Assembly (NCBI GenBank): GCA_900540235.1 | Contig: UQEY01000044.1 | Location: forward strand, 1-14,570 | Source of the DNA: an uncultured Eubacteriales bacterium | GTDB taxonomy: Bacteria > Bacillota > Clostridia > Oscillospirales > Acutalibacteraceae | Reading direction: 5' to 3' | DNA length: 14,570 nucleotides | Shown here: piece by piece, positions 7,010-14,505 of the stretch | Position numbering within the stretch: the first letter of the stretch is position 1 | Layout: each line of letters begins with the position of its first letter | Notes under the pieces: model-generated | Databases searched by the model: none | What the model was told of the DNA's origin: nothing | The model's input: the letters and a program-made list of their open reading frames with translations, nothing else | Program-made: the position numbers and the translations under genes

Positions 7010-7031
7010 TATTCTTATTAAATGTTATAAT
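7003..7031 (+). promoter_or_regulatory. Promoter of the yifB operon (plus strand)
   Basis: The -35 TTGTCA (7003-7008), a 17-base spacer and a perfect -10 TATAAT (7026-7031), with TGT before it giving an extended -10. Transcription should start near 7038, only about 11 bases before the chosen yifB ATG, so the leader is very short. This also argues against the TTG at 7037 as the start codon. Confidence 0.75.
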
Positions 7032-7048
7032 TATGTTTGGTGATGAAG

Positions 7049-8575
7049 ATGTATTCTAAAGTTAAAAGCTTAGGAATAAACGGAATAGAAACATTTGCTG
7101 TTACGGTTGAATGTGATTTAAGTTCGGGTATGCCGAAATTCGATATTGTCGGTTTGCCTGACGCTGTTGTTATGGAAAGCAGGGAAAGGGTAAGAGCAAC
7201 TATAAAAAACTGCAATCTTAAATTTCCCGTTTCAAGAATAACGGTTAATATTGCGCCTGCCGATATTAAAAAAGAGGGTGCAATGTACGATTTGCCTGTT
7301 TTTGTTGCGATACTTAAATCGAGCGGTCAAATCAAAGGCAATATTGATGATTGCGCTTTTATAGGCGAACTTTCGCTTGACGGTGAAATCAGGCGGGCAA
7401 GCGGTGTTTTGCCAATGATTATTGAGGCAAAAGAGCAGGGTATCAAAACTGTTTTTGTCCCTTTTCAAAATGCGTGCGAGGGCAGTGTGGTTGACGGCGT
7501 TGATGTTTTGCCGGTAAACCATGTAAAAGATGTTTTGGCTCACATATCGGGCGAAAAAATAATTGAACCGGTTAAATATGTATTGATTGAAGAAACGCAG
7601 GATGAATATAATATCGACTTCAGCGATGTTAAAGGTCAGCAAAGCGCTAAGCGTGCACTTGAAATTGCGGCAGCAGGCGGTCACAATATTCTTCTTATCG
7701 GTCCTCCCGGCTCGGGTAAATCTATGCTTGCAAAACGGCTTCCTACAATTTTACCCGATATGAGTTTTGATGAAAAGCTTGAAACATCAAAAGTTTATTC
7801 AATAGCAGGCAAAATACCCGAGGGTAAGTCGCTTGTGACTAAAAGGCCGTTTCGCTCTCCTCACCATACCGTATCGGCTCAGGCACTGACGGGCGGCGGC
7901 GCTTCGCCGAAACCCGGTGAAATCAGCCTGGCTCATAACGGCGTTATGTTTATGGATGAATTCCCTGAGTTTGACAGGAGAGCAAAGGAGTCGCTTCGTC
8001 AACCTCTTGAGGACGGTGTGGTGACGATATCAAGAACGGCAGGAACATTTACTTATCCGTCAAGCATTATGCTTGTTGCGGCAATGAATCCGTGTCCGTG
8101 CGGTTATTTCGGTCATCCTACAAAGCAGTGCACCTGCTCGCCTACGGCTAAGCGTAGATATCAGGACAAGGTTTCAGGTCCTTTGCTTGACAGAATTGAT
8201 ATTCATGTTGAGGTTTCACCGGTTGAATATGACGACCTTTCAAACAAAGCCGAGGGTGAAAAGAGTAAAGAGATAAAAAAACGAGTTGACAAGGCAAGGA
8301 AAATTCAGCAGCAAAGGTTTAAGGGTACGCCTGTTACCTGCAATGCTAAAATGACGCCGAAAATGACGAGAAAATACTGCGTTTTGGATGATGAAGCGGA
8401 CGAACTTTTGCACCTTAGCTTTGACAGTTTTGCCATGTCAGCCAGAGCGTATGACAAGATTTTGCGCCTTGCAAGGACTATTGCCGATTTGGACGACAGT
8501 GAAAATATTAAAAGCGAGCATATTGCCGAGGCACTTCAATTCAGAACTCTTGACAGAAAGTATTGGGATATATAA
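7049..8575 (+). CDS. YifB/ComM-family Mg-chelatase-like AAA+ ATPase
   Basis: A 508-residue cytoplasmic AAA+ protein of the YifB/ComM family. In naturally transformable Gram-negatives ComM acts as a hexameric DNA branch-migration helicase; the role in Clostridia is not settled. An N-terminal Lon-protease-like fold (about 1-165) contains GMPKFDIVGLPD and NIAPAD. The AAA+ domain follows: Walker A GPPGSGKS (218-225), Walker B VMFMDE (299-304), FRSPHHT, and NPCPCG ... CTCS with four cysteines (349, 351, 361, 363), a zinc-type insertion seen in this family. The C-terminal lid carries SARAYDKILRLARTIADL. Of four possible starts (TTG 7037, GTG 7040, ATG 7043, ATG 7049) I chose 7049: it gives the usual N-terminus, and a weak GGTG site lies 6 bases upstream. 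It is the first gene of a three-gene operon; the next gene begins at the base after its stop. Confidence 0.93.
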   Translation: MYSKVKSLGINGIETFAVTVECDLSSGMPKFDIVGLPDAVVMESRERVRATIKNCNLKFPVSRITVNIAPADIKKEGAMYDLPVFVAILKSSGQIKGNIDDCAFIGELSLDGEIRRASGVLPMIIEAKEQGIKTVFVPFQNACEGSVVDGVDVLPVNHVKDVLAHISGEKIIEPVKYVLIEETQDEYNIDFSDVKGQQSAKRALEIAAAGGHNILLIGPPGSGKSMLAKRLPTILPDMSFDEKLETSKVYSIAGKIPEGKSLVTKRPFRSPHHTVSAQALTGGGASPKPGEISLAHNGVMFMDEFPEFDRRAKESLRQPLEDGVVTISRTAGTFTYPSSIMLVAAMNPCPCGYFGHPTKQCTCSPTAKRRYQDKVSGPLLDRIDIHVEVSPVEYDDLSNKAEGEKSKEIKKRVDKARKIQQQRFKGTPVTCNAKMTPKMTRKYCVLDDEADELLHLSFDSFAMSARAYDKILRLARTIADLDDSENIKSEHIAEALQFRTLDRKYWDI

Positions 8576-9772
8576 ATGAAAAAATCAACTAAAATAATTA
8601 TATCGGTTTTGGCAGTTATTCTTGTAGGTGCAATTTTTTTTGATGTTGCGTTTATAAATAATACAAAGCTTTCAAAATCAAGCAAGGAAAATACTACCGT
8701 TTCGCAAACCACGCAAAGCGAGCAAACGACTGAACCGATATATTCAGACCCGATAGAAGCGCAGGCGAGGGAAATGGTAAAAAATATGACCCTTTATGAA
8801 AAAGTGGGTCAAATGCTTCTTTACTATATACCAAAGGAAGAACCGCTGAAAAAAATAGCTCGTTGGCAGTTTGGCGGATATATTCTTTTTTCAAGAAATT
8901 TTGAAAATTCAACGCCTGCCCAAACAAGAGTGGAAATCGGAGAATACCAAAAAGCGTCAAAAATTCCTGCATTTATGGCAGTTGACGAGGAGGGCGGAGG
9001 AGTAAACCGTGTTTCTCAGTTTAGCCAATACAGAAGCGAGCCGTTTCACGCCGGCATAACAAATTATCAAAAAGGCGGATGGCAGGCAGTTATCGATGAC
9101 GCTAAGGACAAAAGTAAATTCCTATTAGACCTCGGAATAAATACTGTTTTGGCGCCTGACGCCGATGTGCCTTATTCACGCAGTGACTATATTTATTCCC
9201 GTGCTTTTTCAACGGACGCAAACGCAGTATCTGAGTATGTTTCAAAAACGGTAAGCGCTATGAAAGAGGAAAACTTTTTGAGCTGTGTTAAGCATTTTCC
9301 GGGTTACGGCAATAATACAAATACTCACACCGGTTCAAGCGTTGATACAAGAAGTTGGGACTCTTTTAAAGAGCGTGATTTATTACCGTTTGAAGCCGGT
9401 ATGAAAGCAGGCGTTGCGTTTGTTATGGTTTCGCACAATATCATTGATGATTTTGACAAAGGTGTTCCGGCTTCCCTCTCAAAGAAAATGCACGAATATA
9501 TCAGAAATGATATGAATTATGACGGAATCATTGTTTGTGACGGACTCGGTATGAGCGGCGTTAAGGAATATGTAGGCGGCGACAAGGGTGAAGTTGCGGT
9601 TGCGGCAGTAATCGCAGGCAACGATATGCTTTGCGCAACAGATGTAGGCGTTCAGCTTCGTGCGATAGTTAAAGCTGTTAATGACGGCAGAATTGAGCTT
9701 AGCCAAATTGAAGATTCTGTAACAAGAATTCTTATGACAAAAATAAATTACGGTTTGATAGAAAAGGAATAA
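8576..9772 (+). CDS. Membrane-anchored GH3-family glycosidase (NagZ-like beta-N-acetylhexosaminidase domain)
   Basis: A 398-residue exported protein. Residues 1-5 are basic and 6-27 form one hydrophobic segment without a lipobox cysteine, so it is a signal anchor. A Ser/Thr-rich linker (about 31-57) leads to a single GH3 N-terminal TIM-barrel domain (about 58-395); the second GH3 domain is absent, as in NagZ. NagZ enzymes remove GlcNAc from muropeptides. Motifs are VDEEGGGVNR (136-145), KHFPGYG (239-245) and CDGLGMSG (321-328) with the nucleophile Asp322. In the acid/base loop the family's Asp-x-His dyad reads Asn249-Thr-His251. The codon is AAT, so this is a real Asp-to-Asn change that may alter or weaken catalysis. 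ATG directly follows the yifB stop; ribosome site weak (GGGA). Substrate unproven; it acts outside the membrane. Confidence 0.85.
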   Translation: MKKSTKIIISVLAVILVGAIFFDVAFINNTKLSKSSKENTTVSQTTQSEQTTEPIYSDPIEAQAREMVKNMTLYEKVGQMLLYYIPKEEPLKKIARWQFGGYILFSRNFENSTPAQTRVEIGEYQKASKIPAFMAVDEEGGGVNRVSQFSQYRSEPFHAGITNYQKGGWQAVIDDAKDKSKFLLDLGINTVLAPDADVPYSRSDYIYSRAFSTDANAVSEYVSKTVSAMKEENFLSCVKHFPGYGNNTNTHTGSSVDTRSWDSFKERDLLPFEAGMKAGVAFVMVSHNIIDDFDKGVPASLSKKMHEYIRNDMNYDGIIVCDGLGMSGVKEYVGGDKGEVAVAAVIAGNDMLCATDVGVQLRAIVKAVNDGRIELSQIEDSVTRILMTKINYGLIEKE

Positions 9773-9777
9773 TCAAA

Positions 9778-10416
9778 ATGGATATTAAAAAAGTTATGGA
9801 AAATCTTGACAAAAACGGAATGAAACCGTATTTTGTTGAAACTAAAGAAGAAGTAGTCCCTCTTGTAAAAACTCTTATTAATAAGGGTGAAAGTGTTTCC
9901 TGCGGCGGTTCGGTAACGCTTGATGAAACGGGCGTAAAAGAACTTATGGCAAACGGTGATTATGATTTTATCGACCGAACAGGCTTGCAGGGTGAAGAAC
10001 TCAGGAATTCTTATATCAGTGCTTTTGGCTGTGACACATTTTTCACATCTTCAAACGCCGTGACAGAAAACGGTGAGCTTTATAATGTTGACGGCAACTC
10101 TAACCGTGTTGCGTGTATTGTTTTCGGTCCGAAGCAGGTTATTATGATTGTCGGCGTAAATAAGATTGTTAAGGATATTAATGAAGCAATTTACAGGGTT
10201 AAAACTATAGCTGCGCCCGCAAATACAGAAAGGCTCAATATTGCTACTCCTTGCAATAAAACAGGCAGGTGTATGTCCCTTTCAAAGGAAGACTCGATGA
10301 TTTGCGACGGCTGCGGCGGTGATAACAGAATTTGTTGTAACTATGTTGTGTCTGCCAAACAGCGTCATAAGGACAGAATTAAGGTTATTATTGTTAATGA
10401 AAATTTGGGATATTAA
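9778..10416 (+). CDS. LUD-domain protein (LutC/DUF162 type) with cysteine-rich tail
   Basis: A 212-residue cytoplasmic LUD-domain protein, often annotated as lactate utilization protein. The fold is related to LutB/LutC, but stand-alone copies in Clostridia have no proven reaction. Typical features are SCGGSVTLDETG (41-52), DRTGLQGEE (66-74), SSNAVTENGELYNVDG (91-106), GPKQVIMIVGVNKIV (117-131) and the end motif IKVIIVNENLGY. The tail carries six cysteines (159, 165, 176, 179, 186, 187: C-x5-C-x10-C-xx-C-x6-CC), consistent with binding an Fe-S cluster or zinc. AAAGGAA about 9 bases upstream supports the start. It begins 5 bases after the GH3 gene and is the last gene of the yifB operon. There are no lutA or lutB partners nearby, so a lactate pathway is not indicated. 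Confidence 0.85.
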   Translation: MDIKKVMENLDKNGMKPYFVETKEEVVPLVKTLINKGESVSCGGSVTLDETGVKELMANGDYDFIDRTGLQGEELRNSYISAFGCDTFFTSSNAVTENGELYNVDGNSNRVACIVFGPKQVIMIVGVNKIVKDINEAIYRVKTIAAPANTERLNIATPCNKTGRCMSLSKEDSMICDGCGGDNRICCNYVVSAKQRHKDRIKVIIVNENLGY

Positions 10417-10424
10417 AGTACCTT

Positions 10425-10480
10425 TACAAAAATCTAAATTATTTAGACTTTTGTAGGGGTCGGCGTCCCCCGACGACCCG
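10425..10480. repeat. Compound inverted repeat, candidate dispersed intergenic repeat
   Basis: A near-perfect 15-base-arm inverted repeat (10425-10439 / 10441-10455, one mismatch) centred on TCTAAATTATTTAGA is followed without a gap by a G+C-rich hairpin (GGGTCG 10457-10462 / CGACCC 10474-10479). The G+C-rich part stands out strongly from its A/T-rich surroundings. Similar GTAGGGG...CCCG modules occur as dispersed intergenic repeats in gut Clostridia, as I recall it. One copy in this window cannot prove that. Confidence 0.45.
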
Positions 10481-10499
10481 TGAAATGGTAATAATTTAC

Positions 10500-10530
10500 A
10501 GCGGCAGATATTTCTGCCGTTTATTTTTTT
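10500..10530 (+). terminator. Rho-independent terminator of the yifB operon
   Basis: A CGGCAGA/TCTGCCG stem (10502-10508 / 10513-10519), extendable by a G-T and an A-T pair, with loop TATT, is followed by TTTATTTTTTT. It lies just upstream of the GntR promoter and insulates the two operons. Confidence 0.88.
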
Positions 10531-10540
10531 AAAAAATCTA

Positions 10541-10569
10541 TTGACAAGAGTATAAAAGTGTGTTATATT
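10541..10569 (+). promoter_or_regulatory. Strong promoter of the gntR-ABC operon
   Basis: A perfect -35 TTGACA (10541-10546), a 17-base spacer and -10 TATATT (10564-10569), with TGT before it giving an extended -10. Transcription should start at about 10576, inside the operator palindrome that follows. Confidence 0.85.
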
Positions 10570-10570
10570 G

Positions 10571-10599
10571 CAACTGTGATATCCAAGGTATCACAGTTG
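10571..10599. promoter_or_regulatory. Operator palindrome of the GntR regulator
   Basis: CAACTGTGATA (10571-10581) and TATCACAGTTG (10589-10599) are perfect 11-base inverted arms around a 7-base centre. The palindrome begins one base after the -10 box and covers the predicted transcription start. A dimeric repressor here would block initiation; the gene downstream encodes a dimeric GntR-type repressor, so autoregulation is the natural reading. In the RNA the arms could also form a 5' hairpin. Confidence 0.78.
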
Positions 10600-10634
10600 T
10601 TAATTCAGCTATCACTCAAAAAGGAGGAGAAACC

Positions 10635-11012
10635 GTGCTTTTTATTGATTATCACAGCCGAGTGCCCATTTATGAGCAGATAAAAGAACAGATAATTATG
10701 CTTATAAACACAGGCGTATATAAGCCCAACGATAAGTTGCCGTCTATCAGAGCACTTTCAAACGAGCTAAATATTAATGTTAACACGATTAAGCGTGCTT
10801 TTACCGAACTTGAACACAACGGAATAACCTACTCGGCGCAGGGCAGGGGGGTTTTTGTTAGCGAAAACCCTATCGGAAACAGTAAAGTTAAGGCATCTGC
10901 GCTTGAAGATGCTAAGTCGGTTTTGTCCTCTTGCAAAACTAAGGGTGTAAGCCGAAGCGAGGTTATCTCTCTTGTAGATGAAATTTATAAGGAGGATGGC
11001 ATAAATGATTGA
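10635..11012 (+). CDS. GntR-family transcriptional repressor, YtrA type
   Basis: A 125-residue DNA-binding protein. The winged helix-turn-helix spans about residues 7-76: VPIYEQIKEQI, LPSIRALSNELNINVNTIKRAFTELE and the wing GRGVFV. Only a short helical tail (about 85-125) follows instead of a ligand-binding domain, as in the YtrA subfamily, whose members repress their own operon with ABC transporter genes. The GTG at 10635 is the start because a near-perfect AAGGAGGAG (10621-10629) sits 5-6 bases upstream. An earlier ATG at 10560 would begin upstream of the transcription start and translate the operator, so it is rejected. Its end overlaps the ATPase start by 8 bases. The inducing signal is not shown by the sequence; cell-envelope antibiotics are known inducers for some relatives. 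Confidence 0.9.
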   Translation: MLFIDYHSRVPIYEQIKEQIIMLINTGVYKPNDKLPSIRALSNELNINVNTIKRAFTELEHNGITYSAQGRGVFVSENPIGNSKVKASALEDAKSVLSSCKTKGVSRSEVISLVDEIYKEDGIND

Positions 11013-11898
11013 GATTAAAAATTTGACAAAAAAATACGGCAGTTTTACTGCTATTGAAGATATATCGTTTACAGTAGATGAATCGTCAATCTACGGTCTT
11101 GTCGGCTATAACGGCGCAGGCAAAACAACTCTTTTAAAAACAGCCGCAGGTATTCTCAAAGCCGACGGCGGCGAAATTCTCTTTGACGGGGAAAATATAT
11201 TTGATAACGGACTTGTCCGTTCAAAACTTCTTTATGTACCCGACGAGGTTTATTTTATCAAAGGTGCTTCACTTGAGCGAATGGGTAAGCTTTATAAAGA
11301 TTATTATCCTAACTTTTCAACAAAAGTGTTTAAAAATATGACAGAAGCTATGGGTCTTGACCCTAAAAAGAACTTAGGCTCTTTTTCAAAGGGTATGCAA
11401 AGGCAGGCAGTGGTTATTCTTGCTCTTTCAACTATGCCTAAATATATGCTCCTTGACGAAGTATTTGACGGCATTGACCCTCACAAAAGAAATCTTTGCA
11501 AAAAAATCTTTCTTGAGTATATGGCAGAAACGGGTTGCTCGATAATTATGAGCAGTCATAATTTGCAGGAAATATCCGACCTTTGCGACCATGTTGCACT
11601 TATCAACGGCAAAAAACTTGCAATGAATGTTTCTGTTGACGACGCAAGCAACGCTTATGTTAAATATCGTCTTATTTTTGACAGGGATATCGACAAGTCG
11701 ATTTTTGACGGAATTGAAAATAAGGGCATTAATATTGATAACAAATTTGCAACTATTATCGTGCCGTCCAATTTTAACGATAACCGACTTGCTTCGCTTC
11801 GTCCTATTCATATGGATAGTGTAACTCTTTCGCTTGAAGAAGTATTTTTGAATGAAATGGAGGACAAAGATTATGACATCTCCAAAATATTCTGCTGA
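11005..11898 (+). CDS. ABC transporter ATP-binding protein (YtrB-like)
   Basis: A 297-residue cytoplasmic nucleotide-binding subunit. Walker A is GYNGAGKTT (34-42), the signature loop reads GSFSKGMQ (126-132) in place of LSGGQ, Walker B is YMLLDE (147-152) followed by a GIDP D-loop, and the switch His185 lies in SSHNLQEI. The usual Q-loop position reads VPDEVYF (78-84). These departures are normal for the YtrB/BcrA-like group paired with YtrA regulators. Residues after about 210 form a small C-terminal domain. GGAGG lies 9 bases before the ATG, which overlaps the end of the repressor gene by 8 bases. The C-terminus overlaps the permease gene by 26 bases, so all three genes are translationally coupled. 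It should power the downstream membrane protein. Confidence 0.93.
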   Translation: MIEIKNLTKKYGSFTAIEDISFTVDESSIYGLVGYNGAGKTTLLKTAAGILKADGGEILFDGENIFDNGLVRSKLLYVPDEVYFIKGASLERMGKLYKDYYPNFSTKVFKNMTEAMGLDPKKNLGSFSKGMQRQAVVILALSTMPKYMLLDEVFDGIDPHKRNLCKKIFLEYMAETGCSIIMSSHNLQEISDLCDHVALINGKKLAMNVSVDDASNAYVKYRLIFDRDIDKSIFDGIENKGINIDNKFATIIVPSNFNDNRLASLRPIHMDSVTLSLEEVFLNEMEDKDYDISKIFC

Positions 11899-14278
11899 TA
11901 AATTTGCCGCTAAGAATGATTTAAAAAGAAGCTTCGGCAAATTAATCGTTCCAAGCATATTATCTTTTTTGTTTAGCTTTTATATTTTTGTTATTAACAC
12001 ATATTCAACAATTAATTTAGAATACAGCGACACGGCAGAAGGTTTTGTTTCCTCGGCGACAAGCAGATATCGTTTTGTCCTTTTTTCTTCAACTATGTTT
12101 GGGTATATTATTATTCCTATTATTATGATAGTTGTTGGCGTGCTTTTTGCTTTTGTGTCATATTATCAGCTTATGCGAAAAAACTGCGTCAACTTCTTCT
12201 TTTCATCGCCGGTTGACAGGAAAACTTATTTTAAAAACAGAGTTTTGGCATCATTTTCGTTAATGGCGGTTACTGCGTTTGTGCCGGTTTTGTGCGATGT
12301 AATAATAAATATTCATTATTTTTCACACGCAGATGTTATTTTGTATCAGGGTTTGCTTCTGTTTTTGGAGCACTTTGTTAATATGTTGATTGGTTTTTCC
12401 TTAATGAGCATATCTATGATGGCTTGCTACACAATTACAGAAAGTTTGATTTTCGGCGCAGGAGTTATTTGGTTTCCTACCCTTATCATCTTTTCGATAA
12501 ATTATGTTGCTGAAATTTTCCTTCGTGGATATGAACAGTCAATAGGATTTTTAAGAAGCAGCGACTATTCGGCATACAACACTCTGCTCAACAAATTATC
12601 ACTTGTAAACCCTGTATTTTTTGGCAGAAAGCTTGGGGAATCAAGGCTTTATAACAATATTTATTATGCATGTTATCGCCCGGTTAAAGAGGAATATTCG
12701 TTAATCGTTTCAGACTCAAATAATGGTGTTCATGATTATTCCAAGAGCGGTATGGACTATGTTTTACCTATACTCATTTGGCTTGCGCTTTCGGTTATAT
12801 TTATTTTAATAGCCGAAAAATTGATTTTAAATCGTAAGCTTGAAAATACGGCGCTTCACGCTTCAAGACCTTTTATTAATTCGTTTGTCGCTTTTGAAGC
12901 TTCGTTTTTTGTAATAGGCTTTTTAGTTCTCGTAGGCAACGATATTGAAGTGCTTGCCAAAAGCAAATTTGCAATGGTTCTCACAGCGCTTCTTAGCGGT
13001 TTTGTAATGTATTTTGTATTAATTTCAATTTCACGCAGAAGTGTTAAGCATAATTTTAAGCTCCTGGCTCCCGGTGTGGCTTCGGTTTTGATTTGCACGG
13101 CAGTTATTCTTATTTGCTATACCGACGCATTCGGCTACGCTACTTATGTTCCTAATTTTGAAAAAATATCATATGCGAGCGTAACATCAAATTATCTTGA
13201 TGCAAGCGGTGTTGTGAGCAATAATTCATTTTATGAAAATTCTGCATTTGACGGTTTAACTTTAGAAGGTGAAACCAATACATTTATCGGCAAATTTACG
13301 ACAAAAGAGGGTATTGACGAAATAAGCAAAATTCAAAAGTCTGCTTATGAAAAAGAAGTGAAAGACAGTGATTATACCCCAACTGTAACTGTTTTCTATC
13401 ACCTTAAATCGGGTCAGGAAGTTTCACGAGTGTTTTATAATACCGACATTTCCGTTCAAAACGAGATTCTCAATTTGACTGAAACGAAGGAATATAAAGA
13501 CGAGCTTGAATTTCTTTTGTCATCAAAAAGAGCAGACGAAAAGGTTTCAGGCAAATATGATAATAGCAGAAACTTTGAAACAAGCTACTTTTCTTCGTTT
13601 GACATTGAAAGCGATGTTAAATACGCCCTCCAAAACGCAAGAACATTTGTCATCTCAAAAGATGCGTTTACAAAGACTGAAATTGAAAATACACCTGCTC
13701 TTCGTGACGCAATTCTTAAAGATATAGAAACGGTTGGATATAAAGAATTATTCAGCTTCAAACATTCTCCAATCGGTGCAATCAATTTTAAATACGACGA
13801 TACTGTTAACAATTATAAAGGCACTGTTTATGCAAGTGACAATACTTTCTATATTTATGACAGTATGACTTCAACAATAGCTTATCTTAAATCTGTCGGC
13901 AAACTTGAGGCTTTGAGCGATACTTCCTCGCTCGGTTCTCTTAAATGCGTTTATGCCGCTAAGGCTAAAGATGTAATGGGATTTGACGCCGATGTTTCGC
14001 TTACAACTTCAAGGTTTGAGAGCAAGAATATCAACACAAAAACTTATCTTGATTCAACCGGTGAAGAATTCAGCGAAAAGAATCTCTTGTCGGTTTATTA
14101 CCATAAAGAAAAAGAAAAAGTAATCAAAAACGAAAAAACTGCAAAAGAACTTTTTGATGCTTCGTCAATTTATTCCAAGATTGATAACGACAGTTATATT
14201 CTTCTTTTCAAGTTCGATAACGGCATTTATCTCAGCCGCTACCTTTCAAAAGAGGATGCACAAAAATATTTGAAATGA
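11873..14278 (+). CDS. ABC-2-type permease with large extracytoplasmic C-terminal domain
   Basis: A 801-residue membrane protein, partner of the preceding ATPase. I count nine hydrophobic segments at about 24-43, 78-100, 124-147, 160-187, 191-214, 297-319, 335-354, 366-386 and 397-416. The basic loops (RKN...DRKTYFKNR, NRKLENTALHASR, SRRSVKHNFK) all fall on one side, giving N-inside and C-outside. An 80-residue outer loop lies between segments 5 and 6. From about 420 to the end, some 380 polar residues without cysteines would lie outside the cell. This is far longer than standard ABC-2 permeases of 250-400 residues. The ATG at 11873 has GGAGG 9 bases upstream; the ATG at 11852 does not. Substrate unknown; export or sensing of an envelope-active compound fits the YtrA-type context. 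Confidence 0.82.
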   Translation: MTSPKYSADKFAAKNDLKRSFGKLIVPSILSFLFSFYIFVINTYSTINLEYSDTAEGFVSSATSRYRFVLFSSTMFGYIIIPIIMIVVGVLFAFVSYYQLMRKNCVNFFFSSPVDRKTYFKNRVLASFSLMAVTAFVPVLCDVIINIHYFSHADVILYQGLLLFLEHFVNMLIGFSLMSISMMACYTITESLIFGAGVIWFPTLIIFSINYVAEIFLRGYEQSIGFLRSSDYSAYNTLLNKLSLVNPVFFGRKLGESRLYNNIYYACYRPVKEEYSLIVSDSNNGVHDYSKSGMDYVLPILIWLALSVIFILIAEKLILNRKLENTALHASRPFINSFVAFEASFFVIGFLVLVGNDIEVLAKSKFAMVLTALLSGFVMYFVLISISRRSVKHNFKLLAPGVASVLICTAVILICYTDAFGYATYVPNFEKISYASVTSNYLDASGVVSNNSFYENSAFDGLTLEGETNTFIGKFTTKEGIDEISKIQKSAYEKEVKDSDYTPTVTVFYHLKSGQEVSRVFYNTDISVQNEILNLTETKEYKDELEFLLSSKRADEKVSGKYDNSRNFETSYFSSFDIESDVKYALQNARTFVISKDAFTKTEIENTPALRDAILKDIETVGYKELFSFKHSPIGAINFKYDDTVNNYKGTVYASDNTFYIYDSMTSTIAYLKSVGKLEALSDTSSLGSLKCVYAAKAKDVMGFDADVSLTTSRFESKNINTKTYLDSTGEEFSEKNLLSVYYHKEKEKVIKNEKTAKELFDASSIYSKIDNDSYILLFKFDNGIYLSRYLSKEDAQKYLK

Positions 14279-14449
14279 TTTAACTTTTTCTTTGAAAAAA
14301 TTGATGATTTATATGATATCATCAAATAAAATTTAATACGGTTTACCCTGTCTGTTAATTATGTTTTACCCCAAATAAACAAACCCTAAACCCTTGAGCG
14401 AAAGCTTATCTTAAACTCCTTTTTTAATTTGCAGACAGTAAACATAACA
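14279..14449. other. A/T-rich spacer after the permease gene
   Basis: It contains one hairpin (TTGATGAT 14301-14308 / ATCATCAA 14318-14325) with no T-run after it, so it is at best a weak terminator or an mRNA 3' end stabiliser. The only other reading frames are under 20 codons and lack ribosome sites. I see no gene or clear promoter. Confidence 0.5.
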
Positions 14450-14484
14450 AAAGACTGCTGAGTAGCTACAGCAGTCTTTTTCTT
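14450..14484. terminator. Strong intrinsic terminator, probably bidirectional
   Basis: A perfect 11-base stem (AAAGACTGCTG 14450-14460 / CAGCAGTCTTT 14469-14479) with an 8-base loop is followed by TTTTTCTT on the plus strand and TTTTGTT on the minus strand. It can end the gntR-ABC operon and also any minus-strand gene beyond the right edge. Confidence 0.85.
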
Positions 14485-14505
14485 GGTCTTCAGCAAAGAA
14501 ATAAA

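Noticed and set aside
7037..7048. TTG, GTG or first ATG as the yifB start
   Set aside because: The TTG coincides with the predicted transcription start and has no ribosome site; the ATG at 7049 gives the family-like N-terminus and the best spacing from GGTG.
10560..10634. ATG start 25 codons upstream for the GntR regulator
   Set aside because: It lies upstream of the predicted transcription start and would translate through the operator; the GTG at 10635 has a near-perfect ribosome site.
14381..14393. AAACCCTAAACCC, resembling a plant-type telomere repeat
   Set aside because: Fewer than two full repeat units in an otherwise bacterial context; coincidence.
14341..14447. CTGTCTG...TTATGTTT against CAGACAG...AAACATAA as an inverted repeat
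   Set aside because: The two complementary pairs are in parallel rather than nested order and cannot form one stem; no tract or gene is associated.
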